In this document: positions 15,366-24,257 of the stretch, in pieces
Position numbering within the stretch: position 1 is the stretch's first letter
Layout of the letters: every line of letters begins with the position of its first letter
DNA from: Saprospiraceae bacterium
GTDB lineage: Bacteria > Bacteroidota > Bacteroidia > Chitinophagales > Saprospiraceae
Length of the DNA: 25,583 nt
NCBI GenBank assembly: GCA_023299965.1
Contig: JALZVN010000041.1
Location: 1-25,583 of the forward strand
Direction: 5' to 3'
The notes under the pieces: generated by a model
Told to the model about the DNA's origin: nothing
Database searches by the model: none
Seen by the model: the letters and a program-made list of their open reading frames with translations, nothing else
Made by a program: the position numbers and the translations under genes

Positions 15366-15591
15366 AGTCGCGTAGTAGCAAAGCGTCCGAAGCTTGTCGC
15401 TTGGAGAGCGAAAGAACAAGGGATAGTAGAGAGCTATCCAGAGGATAGCGTCCATGTGTGGGTTTGGCGAGTGTCTTTAGCCATGGACCGAAGTGCAACG
15501 GAGTCTCGAATAGCCCGGTCCCGATTGCCTAACCTGATCTGCAATGCTTGGTAGCCTAGGCCGATCAGGATAGGACGGGATGGTCCCAAAT
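15366..15591. repeat. Second structured intergenic element with a long hairpin
   Basis: About 226 bp of palindrome-rich, more GC-rich DNA between copy 2 of the repeat and the end of the permease gene. The largest structure is a hairpin at 15519-15580: TCCCG pairs with CGGGA outside and CCTGATC with GATCAGG inside, with a further imperfect match between. A smaller perfect stem GGATAG/CTATCC lies near 15421-15440. It shares the motif GTAGTAGC and an ending like ATAGCCC with the other repeats, so it may be a related family, but I found no second copy here. Confidence 0.5.
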
Positions 15592-15608
15592 CATCGAACT
15601 AAACATCA

Positions 15609-16664
15609 CTAATGAAGTACCGTCCTAGGGTCTAAAAAGGCATACATCAAATCGACGAGCACATTGATCAATACAAAAGTTATCGCCGTAAAAATGACGG
15701 CTCCCATGACTACGGGAATATCAAAGTTGATCAGGGCAGTAACAGTTACCTCCCCTAGCCCTTTGAAGTTGAAGACGTTCTCGACAAAAAAAGCGCCGGC
15801 TAATAAAGCGGCAAACCAACCTGTGATTGCTGTCGCTACAGGGTTCAAAGCATTGCGCAGACCGTGTTTGAAAATCATCTTGGTCCGCTGCAATCCCTTC
15901 GCCTTAGCAGTTCGCATGAAATCCATGCTCAAAACATCCAGCATAGACGACCTTGTAAGTAGCGTGATAATCGCCACGGGTCGGATACCCAAAGCAATGC
16001 CGGGCAAGATCAAATTTTTGAAAACATAGACGGGGTCTCCAAAATCATCTAGCTCTAAAATAGAGCCTTGCACATTGAGCCCAGTCAGGTCTCCGAGATA
16101 ATATCCAAATACCAGCGCAAGAATAATCGCAGTCACATAACTCGGCAAAGAGTATCCAATGACCGAACAGACTACAGCAATATTATCCGTCAAACTGTTT
16201 TTATAAATCGCAGCCATTACTCCCAAAAAGATGCCTAATACACTAGCAAGAATAATGGCGAAAAGAGCAAGTAAAATAGTCTTTGGAATAGCCTCAGAAA
16301 GGATATCAGACACGCTCCTACCCGTCTGATAGCTTTCTCGTAAATAGGGTTTCTTCACCAGCAAACTTTTCTCGCCTAATGGCAATATTGTGCTAAATTT
16401 ATATCGGTGTTTCTTAGCGTTTTGCTCACTCATAATATTGATCGGAGAAATGTCTCTCAGATAATAATACAACTGAATATATAATGGCTTATCTAAGCCC
16501 AATGCTGTTCGCTTTGCAGCTACTGCGCCTGTCTCTGCTCGCTGTCCGAAAGTCAATTGAGCGGGATCGACAGGCGCTAGAAATATAATCGTGGTGATCA
16601 AAATCACAATCGTAATCACGACAGCAACACCTGACAATAAACGCTTTAGCACGTATCTTAACAT
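15609..16664 (-). CDS. ABC transporter permease, dipeptide/oligopeptide (DppB/OppB) family
   Basis: A 351-residue inner-membrane permease of the peptide/nickel ABC importer type. It opens with the family N-terminus MLRYVLKRLLSGVAVVITIVILITTIIFL (helix 1) followed by the extracytoplasmic AVAAKRTALGLDKPLYIQLYYYL segment. The remaining helices lie between about 125 and 345. The ATPase-coupling EAA-like loop is MDFMRTAKAKGLQRTKMIFKHGLRNAL, and it ends FLDPRTVLH as DppB-type proteins do. The substrate is unknown. The partner permease, ATPases and binding protein are not adjacent. It begins 3 bases after selD, so it is read in the glpK-mnmH-selD operon. The spacer downstream holds only repeats. Confidence 0.93.
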   Translation of the reverse strand: MLRYVLKRLLSGVAVVITIVILITTIIFLAPVDPAQLTFGQRAETGAVAAKRTALGLDKPLYIQLYYYLRDISPINIMSEQNAKKHRYKFSTILPLGEKSLLVKKPYLRESYQTGRSVSDILSEAIPKTILLALFAIILASVLGIFLGVMAAIYKNSLTDNIAVVCSVIGYSLPSYVTAIILALVFGYYLGDLTGLNVQGSILELDDFGDPVYVFKNLILPGIALGIRPVAIITLLTRSSMLDVLSMDFMRTAKAKGLQRTKMIFKHGLRNALNPVATAITGWFAALLAGAFFVENVFNFKGLGEVTVTALINFDIPVVMGAVIFTAITFVLINVLVDLMYAFLDPRTVLH

Positions 16665-16667
16665 AGT

Positions 16668-17714
16668 CTACTTTACGTATACTTTGAATTGGTCTTGAGC
16701 AATAATTTCACCTATAGGGAAAGCATCAGAACTCGACTGACTAATGAAGCTTTCAAACTCATTTTGCTTGTCTGCCGCAACAGCAACCAAAAGTCCACCA
16801 GAAGTCTGTGGATCCGCTAGGATGTGCTTTTGATAATCAGTCACTGGTGCAATTTTATGACCATAACTTGCCCAATTTCGATTGGTACCGCCAGGCACAC
16901 TCCCCTTTCCTAAGTAGTAGTCAAGTGCTTCTTTGTTCAATAGTGGGACTTGTTCAAAATTCAATTGCGCAGATAATTGACTGGCTTCACACATCTCAGA
17001 CAAGTGTCCTAAGAGACCAAATCCAGTCACATCCGTCATGGCATGCACATAATCAAGTCCTGCCAATTCAGCTCCTAATTTATTCAGCTTCAACATACTA
17101 TCCGATGCGATGTGATCATGTTCAGGAAGACGAATCTCTTTCTTTTGAGCAGTAGACAATATCCCTACTCCCAAGCCTTTGGACAAATAAAGCAAATCGC
17201 CTTGTTTCGCGCCACCGTTTTTCTTTAGATTCTTAGTATCCATGATACCCGTAACAGCTAAGCCAAAAATAGGCTCAGGACTATCAATACTGTGTCCACC
17301 TGCCAGTGGAATACCTGCCTGCGCACATGCTGCCCGACTTCCTTCAATGACCATATTCGCGTATTCAATAGGGACCGTATTTACTGGCCATCCTAGGATA
17401 GCAATCGCCATCAATGGTGTGGCACCCATAGCATAAATATCACTAATCGCATTGATACTTGCAATCTTACCAAAGTCAACTGGATCATCAACGATAGGCA
17501 TAAAAAAGTCAGTAGTACTCACAATAGATTTACCGCCTCCTATGTCCATAACTGCTGCGTCATCGCGTTCGTCATTTCCTACCAAAAGATTAGGAAATGG
17601 CATTTTCTTATTTGCCGTCTTCAATATCTCATCTAATACCTGTGGGCTAATCTTGCATCCACAACCTGCTCCGTGGCTATATTGAGTAAGTTTTATTTCT
17701 TCTTTTTTTATCAT
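16668..17714 (-). CDS. selD: Selenide, water dikinase (selenophosphate synthetase)
   Basis: A 348-residue ATP-dependent enzyme making selenophosphate, the activated selenium donor. The N-terminal catalytic motif is SHGAGCGCK with Cys18 and Lys21, equivalent to Cys17 and Lys20 in E. coli; it uses Cys, not selenocysteine. Metal- and ATP-binding landmarks follow: RDDAAVMD, TDFFMPIVDDP, NAISDIYAMGATPL, AGGHSID and the later TDVTGFGLLGH and DPQTSGGLL. It starts 5 bases after mnmH and ends 3 bases before the permease start, so it is an inner gene of an operon. The adjacent mnmH gives the obvious consumer of selenophosphate; no selA, selB or tRNA-Sec gene is visible here. Confidence 0.97.
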   Translation of the reverse strand: MIKKEEIKLTQYSHGAGCGCKISPQVLDEILKTANKKMPFPNLLVGNDERDDAAVMDIGGGKSIVSTTDFFMPIVDDPVDFGKIASINAISDIYAMGATPLMAIAILGWPVNTVPIEYANMVIEGSRAACAQAGIPLAGGHSIDSPEPIFGLAVTGIMDTKNLKKNGGAKQGDLLYLSKGLGVGILSTAQKKEIRLPEHDHIASDSMLKLNKLGAELAGLDYVHAMTDVTGFGLLGHLSEMCEASQLSAQLNFEQVPLLNKEALDYYLGKGSVPGGTNRNWASYGHKIAPVTDYQKHILADPQTSGGLLVAVAADKQNEFESFISQSSSDAFPIGEIIAQDQFKVYVK

Positions 17715-17719
17715 ATTTT

Positions 17720-18766
17720 TTAGCTTATGCGTTTTTTGTAGGTAATTAATTCTTTAGCAATTTTGCTAAAGTCTGCATGCTCAAAATTAAGCTTATATAT
17801 AAACTCTGTTTCATTTTTCTCTAACAATTTTGTGTAAGACTTGTCATAGTATGTAAGTGCTATTTTTGCGGCTTGTGCATAGTCCTTTTTATCTAGGGCT
17901 TCCATGGCTTGCTGTAAGCGCAGCCCTCCTAGTCTTTTTTGAATTTTTTCAAATGCTACTTTCAGATCTTCAGAGTCTTCACTAGTGTAGACGTTTACTA
18001 AATGTTTAACTCTCTCTTGATCAGGAATAGTTATATGGATCAAAGGGCTCGCCTTTAAACTGGTCCATAGATCCTGGTGCAACGCAATACGCCCAATCAT
18101 GCGGCTTTCATTTTCTATCCAAATCTGCTTTGACAAATCAAAAGATTTGATTTGATGCGCGAGTTGATTTTCGAAATGTTCAATAGCAGGTTGCGCTTTC
18201 TCTCCAATCCATCCAAAAGCAGATCCTTTATGATTAGCAAGCCCTTCTAGGTCTATCACCTGTTCGCCTTGCGCTCGAAGTTCGTGCAGTATTTCTGTTT
18301 TACCAGACCCTGTCTTTCCTCCCACTACTATGAGTTTCAATTCTTTGCTCCCCAAAATATCCGTGACGTATCGACGATAAGACTTATATCCTCCTGGTAC
18401 CGTTTGAGTATTAAAGCCAGCCATATTGAACAACCACGACATCGATTGGCTTCGCTTTCCTCCTCTCCAGCAGTACAGGGTAGCCTTATCTTTACCTATA
18501 TATTCACGAGCTTGCTTTAGAAAAGTGTGCATCTTCGGACCTACCAATTCAATGCCTTTATCAAAGGCAATCTCTGGACTAGACTGCTTGTATAGGGTAC
18601 CCACTTCAACTCTTTCCTCATTAGATAGCAAAGGAATGTTACGCGCTCCAAGGATATGACCTAAGTCATATTCTGCAGGCGTTCTAACGTCTATTATTTT
18701 TGATTCTGTAGAAGAATCAAAAAAGGTATCAAATATTTTGTTTGCTTTTTCTGAATCTTCGATCAC
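17720..18766 (-). CDS. mnmH: tRNA 2-selenouridine synthase
   Basis: A protein of 348 residues from this start that converts 2-thiouridine at the tRNA wobble position to 2-selenouridine using selenophosphate from SelD. The N-terminal rhodanese domain has IDVRTPAEYDLGHILGARN and the active-site loop YCWRGGKRSQSMSWL with Cys99, close to Cys97 of E. coli. The C-terminal P-loop domain has GGKTGSGKT (149-157). Two GTG starts are possible. I chose 18766 because it forms a GTGA overlap with the glpK stop, a common sign of translational coupling, and gives the family's usual N-terminal length. A GTG at 18796 would add ten residues and overlap glpK by 34 bases. Confidence 0.95.
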   Translation of the reverse strand: MIEDSEKANKIFDTFFDSSTESKIIDVRTPAEYDLGHILGARNIPLLSNEERVEVGTLYKQSSPEIAFDKGIELVGPKMHTFLKQAREYIGKDKATLYCWRGGKRSQSMSWLFNMAGFNTQTVPGGYKSYRRYVTDILGSKELKLIVVGGKTGSGKTEILHELRAQGEQVIDLEGLANHKGSAFGWIGEKAQPAIEHFENQLAHQIKSFDLSKQIWIENESRMIGRIALHQDLWTSLKASPLIHITIPDQERVKHLVNVYTSEDSEDLKVAFEKIQKRLGGLRLQQAMEALDKKDYAQAAKIALTYYDKSYTKLLEKNETEFIYKLNFEHADFSKIAKELITYKKRIS

Positions 18767-20241
18767 ATCATTGTTTTTTTGACTGCTTTTTGCCACCCGG
18801 CATAAAGTTGTTTACTTTCTTTTTCAGCTATCTGATTTGTGAATATTTTATCGATTTTCCAGGATTTATCGATGTACTTCATACTATAAAAACCCGTATG
18901 GATTCCTGCTAGAAAAGCAGCACCGAGCGCAGTGGTTTCTATTACCCTAGGTCGCTCTACGGGTACACCCAGTATATCAGACTGAAACTGCATCAAGAAG
19001 TTATTAGCAGATGCGCCTCCATCAACACGGAGTTTTTTCAGCTTCACCTTGCTATCCTTTTCCATAGCATCCAACACGTCCTTAGTTTGATAGGTTAGGG
19101 ACTCCAAAGTTGCTCTAATAATATGATTCTTAGTCACGCCTCTAGTCAAACCATAGATAGCACCTGTAGCTTCCATATCCCAATAAGGGGCGCCTAGTCC
19201 AGTGAAAGCCGGTACTACGTATACACCAGCATTATCGCTTACAGTCTTAGCAAAATACTCAGAATCCTCAGCTGTATCAAGAATCTTCAAACCATCCCGC
19301 AGCCACTGAATAGCAGCACCAGCTACAAATACTGAGCCTTCAAGTGCATAGGTGATTTTGTTATTCAAGCCCCAAGCAATTGTGGTCAAGAGACCGTTTT
19401 TAGAATTCACTGCTTTCTGACCTGTATTCATTAGCATAAAGCAACCTGTGCCATAGGTGTTCTTTGCCATACCTTCAGTAAAACACGTTTGTCCAAATAA
19501 GGCAGCTTGCTGGTCTCCCGCTATCCCTGTTATGGGAATAGGCTCTCCAAATATTCTTTTATCGGTTGTGCCAAAATCTCCGCTACTATTACGCACCTCT
19601 GGTAACATCTCTATTGGAATGTTCAAATAATCTAAGACTTTTTTGTCCCAACTCAGTTTCTTGATATTGTAGATCATAGTCCGACTTGCATTGCTATAGT
19701 CTGTCGCATGTACTTTACCACCCGATAGATGCCATAGCAACCAAGAGTCTACTGTCCCAAAAAGGATCTTTCCTTGTTTAGCCTTCTTCCGTGCTCCAGG
19801 AATCTTGTCTAAAATCCACTTGATTTTAGTAGCTGAAAAATAAGAATCAATGACCAAGCCCATATTTTTTCTTACATAATTCTCTAGCCCATCTTTTTTC
19901 ATCTTATTGCAAATCGATGCCGTACGTCGATCTTGCCAGACAATCGCCTTGCTAATAGGCTCTCCTGTCTCTACATCCCAAAGAATGGTTGTTTCTCTTT
20001 GATTGGTGATCCCAATAGAAGAAATTTGATTAGGACTAAGCTTACATTTCAGGAGGACTTCTCTAGCTACTTTGATTTGCGAACTCAAGATATCCTTAGC
20101 ATCATGCTCAACCCAGCCTGGAGTGGGAAAAAATTGGGGAAATTCTTCTTGAGAAACTCCTTTAATCCTACCTTGTTGGTCAAAAAGAATCGCTCTTGAG
20201 CTAGTTGTACCCTGATCCAGTGCCAATACATACTTTTTCAT
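18763..20241 (-). CDS. glpK: Glycerol kinase
   Basis: A 492-residue FGGY-family kinase that phosphorylates glycerol to glycerol-3-phosphate with ATP, feeding glycolysis and phospholipid synthesis. It begins MKKYVLALDQGTTSSRAILFDQ, the normal family start, which is why I use 20241 rather than the upstream Met at 20292. Substrate and catalytic landmarks include GITNQRETTILWD, AIVWQDRRT, VDSWLLWHLSGG and GIAGDQQAALFGQ with the catalytic Asp243. The FGGY nucleotide site is TYGTGCFMLMNTG, and RVDGGASANNFLMQFQSDI lies near the C-terminus. Its stop overlaps the mnmH start. No glpF or glpD is adjacent. A near-consensus promoter with one extra spacer base (TATCCTTTG, minus, 20286-20278) lies upstream. 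Confidence 0.97.
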   Translation of the reverse strand: MKKYVLALDQGTTSSRAILFDQQGRIKGVSQEEFPQFFPTPGWVEHDAKDILSSQIKVAREVLLKCKLSPNQISSIGITNQRETTILWDVETGEPISKAIVWQDRRTASICNKMKKDGLENYVRKNMGLVIDSYFSATKIKWILDKIPGARKKAKQGKILFGTVDSWLLWHLSGGKVHATDYSNASRTMIYNIKKLSWDKKVLDYLNIPIEMLPEVRNSSGDFGTTDKRIFGEPIPITGIAGDQQAALFGQTCFTEGMAKNTYGTGCFMLMNTGQKAVNSKNGLLTTIAWGLNNKITYALEGSVFVAGAAIQWLRDGLKILDTAEDSEYFAKTVSDNAGVYVVPAFTGLGAPYWDMEATGAIYGLTRGVTKNHIIRATLESLTYQTKDVLDAMEKDSKVKLKKLRVDGGASANNFLMQFQSDILGVPVERPRVIETTALGAAFLAGIHTGFYSMKYIDKSWKIDKIFTNQIAEKESKQLYAGWQKAVKKTMM

Positions 20242-20315
20242 GCTAATCATCTTGTTGCTGAGCAAATGTGAAAGTAACAAAGGATAGCTCAAATGGCAAA
20301 TTATGCTAATGAGTA

Positions 20316-20344
20316 TTTGTATTTAAACTGGGAACATAGCTTTG
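20316..20344 (+). promoter_or_regulatory. Bacteroidota-type promoter for bshC
   Basis: TTTG at 20316-20319, a 17-base spacer, then TAGCTTTG at 20337-20344, an exact TAnnTTTG. The -7 element is 20 bases before the bshC ATG, so a leader of about 15 bases is expected. Confidence 0.65.
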
Positions 20345-20364
20345 ATTAATTTGTTAATACCGAT

Positions 20365-21993
20365 ATGATGAAAACTGCACCACAAGCGGAAGAAATAAGT
20401 TTTGACAAGTCATTTATAGACTATAAAGACATAAGTCAGATTTCGCAACGCGATAAGGCATATGCAAATGAAGAGACTAGTCTACGTCCTTTTTATAAAT
20501 ATAGCCCTGCCTTCTCTAATTTTAAGCAGATCATAGCGGACAAAAAAGGAGAACAAATAGACAGAAAGTTGCTTTCTTCAGTCCTTTTGGATCAGTATCG
20601 CACCTTCAATATTTCAGCAAAAACAAAAGTGAATATTGATAAACTACTGGACGACAACACTTTTACAGTTACTACTGCTCATCAACCATCCTTGTTTACT
20701 GGTCCATCTTATTTCATATATAAGATTTGTTCTATACTTAATTTATCTCAGCGTTTGAATAGTGATTTAAGCGATAACTATATTGTTCCAGTCTTTGTCA
20801 CTGGTGGCGAAGATCACGATTTTGAAGAGATCAGCAGTGCCAAAATTTTTGGCAAAAAAATAACTTGGGAGCAAAGCACAGGAGGTTCAGTTGGAAAACT
20901 TGATACTGCTACTTTAAACACCGTACTCGGCGAACTAAAGGAAATTTTAGGAGATCGTCCGATTGCAAATGAGATATACGAGACCATACATACAGCCTTT
21001 ACCAAGTACAAGACTTATGGTCAAGGAATGTGCTACTTGGTCAATGAGCTATTCGGAAAATATGGCTTGATCGTTCTTGACATGAGTGACAAACGATTAA
21101 AGGAAGCTTTTATTCCCATTATTGAAAAAGAAGTCTTTGAGCGAAAATCAGTTTCGTTTGTAAAAGAAACAGTCGCTCAATTAGAAGCTGCTGGCTATTC
21201 CAATCAAGCACATCCTAGAGATATTAATTTGTTTTATCTAGGAGATGGCTTTCGAGAAAGAATAATCTTTGAAAAAGATAAATATATTGTCAACAATAAA
21301 GACATCTCATTTTCTGCAGAAGAAATGAAAGCTGAGATTCATAATAATCCTGAGCGTTTTTCTCCCAATGTCGTAATGCGCCCTATTTACCAGGAATATA
21401 TTTTACCGAATCTTGCCTATGTCGGCGGTGGTGGAGAGCTAGCCTATTGGATGGAACGTCAAAGTCAATTTGCGCACTTTGGTATAAATTTCCCAATGCT
21501 GATCAGAAGAAATTCTGTGCTTATAGTGGACAAGGGAAGTCAGAAGAAGCTTCAAAAACTATCTGTTGATTTAGGAGATTTACTTGCAGAAGAACACCTT
21601 ATGGTAGCTTCTTTCCTAAAACAACATTCCGATAATGAATTCACACTTGAATCTCAAAAGGAGTCCATTTCAAAAATCTATGACGACGTTATCAATTCTG
21701 TAGAAAAGGTCGACAAATCCTTAGTTGGGACTGTAAAAGCGGAAAGAGCGAAGCATATCAAATCTCTGGAGAACCTTGAAAGTAGGCTAAAGAAAGCTGA
21801 GAAGAGTAAATTTGATACAGGCATCAACCAACTCAAAGGCATCAAGTCTAAACTTTTCCCAGAGAATAATTTACAGGAGAGAAAGGAAAACTTTCTTACT
21901 TTTTATACTCGCTATGGCAAAGGCTATATATCCTACTTGGTAGATCACCTTGATCCATTTGCAAAAGGCTTGATGGTAATCAAGGAAGTGTAG
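20365..21993 (+). CDS. bshC: Bacillithiol biosynthesis cysteine-adding enzyme BshC
   Basis: A 542-residue protein that catalyses, or is required for, the last step of bacillithiol synthesis: joining cysteine to glucosamine-malate. Family landmarks are FTVTTAHQPSLFTGPSYFIYK (100-120), YIVPVFVTGGEDHDFEEI (139-156), SPNVVMRPIYQEYILPNLAYVGGGGELAYW and the LLIRRNS-like strand MLIRRNSVLIVD. A long coiled coil lies at about 430-500 (SVEKVDKSLVGTVKAERAKHIKSLENLESRLKKAEKSK), as in characterised BshC. Length is typical. The start is the first of two adjacent Met codons; the second is equally possible. It is divergent from glpK with its own promoter and terminator. The genes bshA and bshB are not in this window. 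Confidence 0.95.
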   Translation: MMKTAPQAEEISFDKSFIDYKDISQISQRDKAYANEETSLRPFYKYSPAFSNFKQIIADKKGEQIDRKLLSSVLLDQYRTFNISAKTKVNIDKLLDDNTFTVTTAHQPSLFTGPSYFIYKICSILNLSQRLNSDLSDNYIVPVFVTGGEDHDFEEISSAKIFGKKITWEQSTGGSVGKLDTATLNTVLGELKEILGDRPIANEIYETIHTAFTKYKTYGQGMCYLVNELFGKYGLIVLDMSDKRLKEAFIPIIEKEVFERKSVSFVKETVAQLEAAGYSNQAHPRDINLFYLGDGFRERIIFEKDKYIVNNKDISFSAEEMKAEIHNNPERFSPNVVMRPIYQEYILPNLAYVGGGGELAYWMERQSQFAHFGINFPMLIRRNSVLIVDKGSQKKLQKLSVDLGDLLAEEHLMVASFLKQHSDNEFTLESQKESISKIYDDVINSVEKVDKSLVGTVKAERAKHIKSLENLESRLKKAEKSKFDTGINQLKGIKSKLFPENNLQERKENFLTFYTRYGKGYISYLVDHLDPFAKGLMVIKEV

Positions 21994-22013
21994 ATATTGA
22001 TAAAACTTCAAAC

Positions 22014-22051
22014 AAAAAAAGGCATGAATTAAAAATAATTCATGCCTTTTT
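22014..22051. terminator. Bidirectional terminator between bshC and accD
   Basis: A perfect stem GGCATGAATT/AATTCATGCC with a 6-base loop, flanked by seven A on the left and five T on the right. It therefore has a T tail on both strands. It lies 21 bases after the bshC stop and about 155 bases after accD on the other strand. Confidence 0.9.
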
Positions 22052-22206
22052 CATTTATCCTTGTATAAAAGTTTGGTAATTTCTGTGAAATACCAAACCA
22101 ACCTTATATTACCATGCTGATTATCAAATCATTGCGTAGGAAAAGCATTATTTTACGCCTTCCTTCAATTCAACTATATAGCATCTAATATCGACAATTA
22201 TAAAAT

Positions 22207-23067
22207 CTAGGAGGCTTTTTTTGCTGCATTAAAGAATGCCAATAACTCTCCTAGCTTACTGGTAAGATCCTTTCGATCTATTATAAAGTCTAGAAACCCA
22301 TGCTCCACCAAAAACTCCGATCTTTGAAATCCTTCCGGAAGATCTTTTTTTATCGTTTCCTTGATTACTCTAGGACCTGCAAAACCAATCAATGCTCCTG
22401 GTTCAGAAAAGTTGATGTCTCCGAGCATAGCGAATGACGCAGTTACTCCCCCTGTAGTAGGATCAGTCAAAAATGAAAAATATGGGAGTTTATTCTTTGC
22501 CAATAAAGTAAGCTTTGCACTTGTCTTAGCCATCTGCATAAGAGAGAAAGCGCTTTCCATCATTCTCGCACCACCAGACTTACTGATAATCATGAAAGGT
22601 GCACCTACTTCGATGCAGTAGTCAATAGCCATGGAGATCTTTTCACCCATCACTGAACCCATAGATCCTCCTATGAAACTAAAATCCATAGCGGCAATCA
22701 CCAAAGGCATTTTGTTGACTTTTCCATAAGCTACACTTATTGAATCCATTAGATCCGTCTTCTGATGTGCTGCTGTCAGTCGATCAGAATATTTCTTGAG
22801 ATCATTCCACTCCAAGAAATCTTTCGAGACTAGATTATTGAAAAGATCAACGAATTTGCCATTATCATAAATCATCTCAAAATAATCGTGAGATCCTATT
22901 CTTACATGATAATTACAGAAAGGGCACTTAAAATGATTTTCTTTAAGTTCTTTATTTGTGCTGGTCTCGTTACAAGACTTACACTTAAACCACAAGCCAT
23001 CTGGTGCTTCCTTTTTATTCTGTGTTGCTGTTTGTATTCCCTCTTTAAGCCGTTTAAACCAACCCAT
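22207..23067 (-). CDS. accD: Acetyl-CoA carboxylase carboxyltransferase subunit beta
   Basis: A protein of 286 residues from the chosen start; the beta half of the carboxyltransferase that makes malonyl-CoA for fatty-acid synthesis. It begins MGWFKRLKEGIQT, the typical AccD N-terminus, so the Met at 23067 is preferred over the in-frame Met 18 codons upstream. The zinc ribbon is visible as C29-x2-C32 and C48-x2-C51. The crotonase-fold core follows, with DFSFIGGSMGSVMGEKI, SGGARMMESAFSLMQMAKT, LTDPTTGGVTASFAMLGD, EPGALIGFAGPRVI and the ending FQRSEFLVEHGFLDFIIDR. It lies 74 bases after hemE on the same strand, so they may share a transcript. The alpha subunit is not in the window. Confidence 0.97.
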   Translation of the reverse strand: MGWFKRLKEGIQTATQNKKEAPDGLWFKCKSCNETSTNKELKENHFKCPFCNYHVRIGSHDYFEMIYDNGKFVDLFNNLVSKDFLEWNDLKKYSDRLTAAHQKTDLMDSISVAYGKVNKMPLVIAAMDFSFIGGSMGSVMGEKISMAIDYCIEVGAPFMIISKSGGARMMESAFSLMQMAKTSAKLTLLAKNKLPYFSFLTDPTTGGVTASFAMLGDINFSEPGALIGFAGPRVIKETIKKDLPEGFQRSEFLVEHGFLDFIIDRKDLTSKLGELLAFFNAAKKAS

Positions 23068-23141
23068 ATATAGTGTGATTATTGATTCATTTGAGAGACC
23101 AAAATAGGTCTCTAAGTTCATATATGCTAATTTAAGTCTAA

Positions 23142-24176
23142 CTAGCTATTATAATTATAGTTTTTGACTGTATTCACGTATGTTTTTACACCGTTTAGAG
23201 GAGTATCAGGGTAAACACCATGCCCTAAATTGGCAATATGCCCCTTTCCAAACCTATCCAGCATGGCTCTTGTTTGAGACTCAATTTGCGCTTCAGGTGC
23301 ATATAATTGACAAGGATCGAGGTTTCCTTGCAATATTTTGCTTCCTGCAGCACTTCTAGCAAATTCTGGGCTGATATTCCAGTCTACACCCAATGCTTGG
23401 CAATCCATTTGAGCTAATTTTTCAAATGAAAACCACGCTCCTTTGGCAAAAACTATAACAGGAACTTCAGTAATGCCGCTTGCAATCTTAGCCAGATAAG
23501 GAGCTGCGAAAGTATCATATAATTCAGGTGTCAATATTCCAGCCCATGAATCAAATAGCTGAATAGCATTGACACCATTCTTAATTTTCAATTTTAGATA
23601 CGAAATAGTTGTATCCGTAATCGCAGCAAGTAATTGGTGAGCAAGATCTGGATCTTTATATAAAAGCTTCTTTGCTTTGCTAAATGTCTTTGATCCACTT
23701 CCTTCTACCATGTAGGCAAGGAGTGTCCATGGTGCTCCACTAAACCCAATCAGCGGCACTCTGTCATCAAGAAGTTCTTTGGTCAATCGAATAGCTTCAA
23801 AGACATACTCGAGCTTGACAGCTGCTTCTGCACCCGACAATAAGGCGTCCGCATCAGCTTTAGACTGAATCGTCTTGTTGAATAAGGGACCCTTCTTTTC
23901 CACCATATCATAGTCTAGCCCCATACATTCAGGGATTACCAAAATATCTGAAAAGATAATAGCTGCATCTACACCCAACTCATCTACTGGTTGCACAGTT
24001 ACTTCTGCCGCTAATGCAGGCGTAAAAAGTAATTCCTTAAATCCAGAAAGACTTGATCGAATAGCTCTGTATTGAGGAAGGATTCTTCCTGCTTGACGCA
24101 TCAACCAAACCGGAGGTCTTTCAACAGACTCTCCGGTTAAGGTGCGTAAAAAAAGATCATTTTTTATTTTTGCCAT
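23142..24176 (-). CDS. hemE: Uroporphyrinogen decarboxylase
   Basis: A 344-residue cytoplasmic enzyme that removes four carboxyl groups from uroporphyrinogen III to give coproporphyrinogen III in haem synthesis. The two family signatures are clear: RPPVWLMRQAGR at 20-31 and GFSGAPWTLLAYMVEG at about 143-158. Other landmarks are FSDILVIPECMGLDYD, IQLFDSWAGILTPELYDTF, LGVDWNISPEFAR, ILQGNLDPCQLYAP and LGHGVYPDTPLNGVKTYV. Length is typical. A TATTTTTG promoter element lies five bases before the ATG, which suggests a very short leader. accD follows. Confidence 0.97.
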   Translation of the reverse strand: MAKIKNDLFLRTLTGESVERPPVWLMRQAGRILPQYRAIRSSLSGFKELLFTPALAAEVTVQPVDELGVDAAIIFSDILVIPECMGLDYDMVEKKGPLFNKTIQSKADADALLSGAEAAVKLEYVFEAIRLTKELLDDRVPLIGFSGAPWTLLAYMVEGSGSKTFSKAKKLLYKDPDLAHQLLAAITDTTISYLKLKIKNGVNAIQLFDSWAGILTPELYDTFAAPYLAKIASGITEVPVIVFAKGAWFSFEKLAQMDCQALGVDWNISPEFARSAAGSKILQGNLDPCQLYAPEAQIESQTRAMLDRFGKGHIANLGHGVYPDTPLNGVKTYVNTVKNYNYNS

Positions 24177-24181
24177 AACGG

Positions 24182-24189
24182 CAAAAATA
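24182..24189 (-). promoter_or_regulatory. Candidate -7 promoter element for hemE
   Basis: TATTTTTG on the minus strand matches TAnnTTTG exactly and ends five bases before the hemE start codon, giving a nearly leaderless transcript. No good TTG is seen at -33, so this is tentative. Confidence 0.35.
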
Positions 24190-24257
24190 CCAATCCTCTT
24201 TTAAAATAGCGTTTGATTTATGTCAAGAAAAAATGACCTTCAGCAAGAATTATAGAA

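Noticed and set aside
15051..15498. Open frames on both strands in the spacer after the barrel gene
   Set aside because: They coincide with the structured repeats, and their translations (Arg/Ser/Leu-rich, no motifs) are what palindromic repeat DNA gives.
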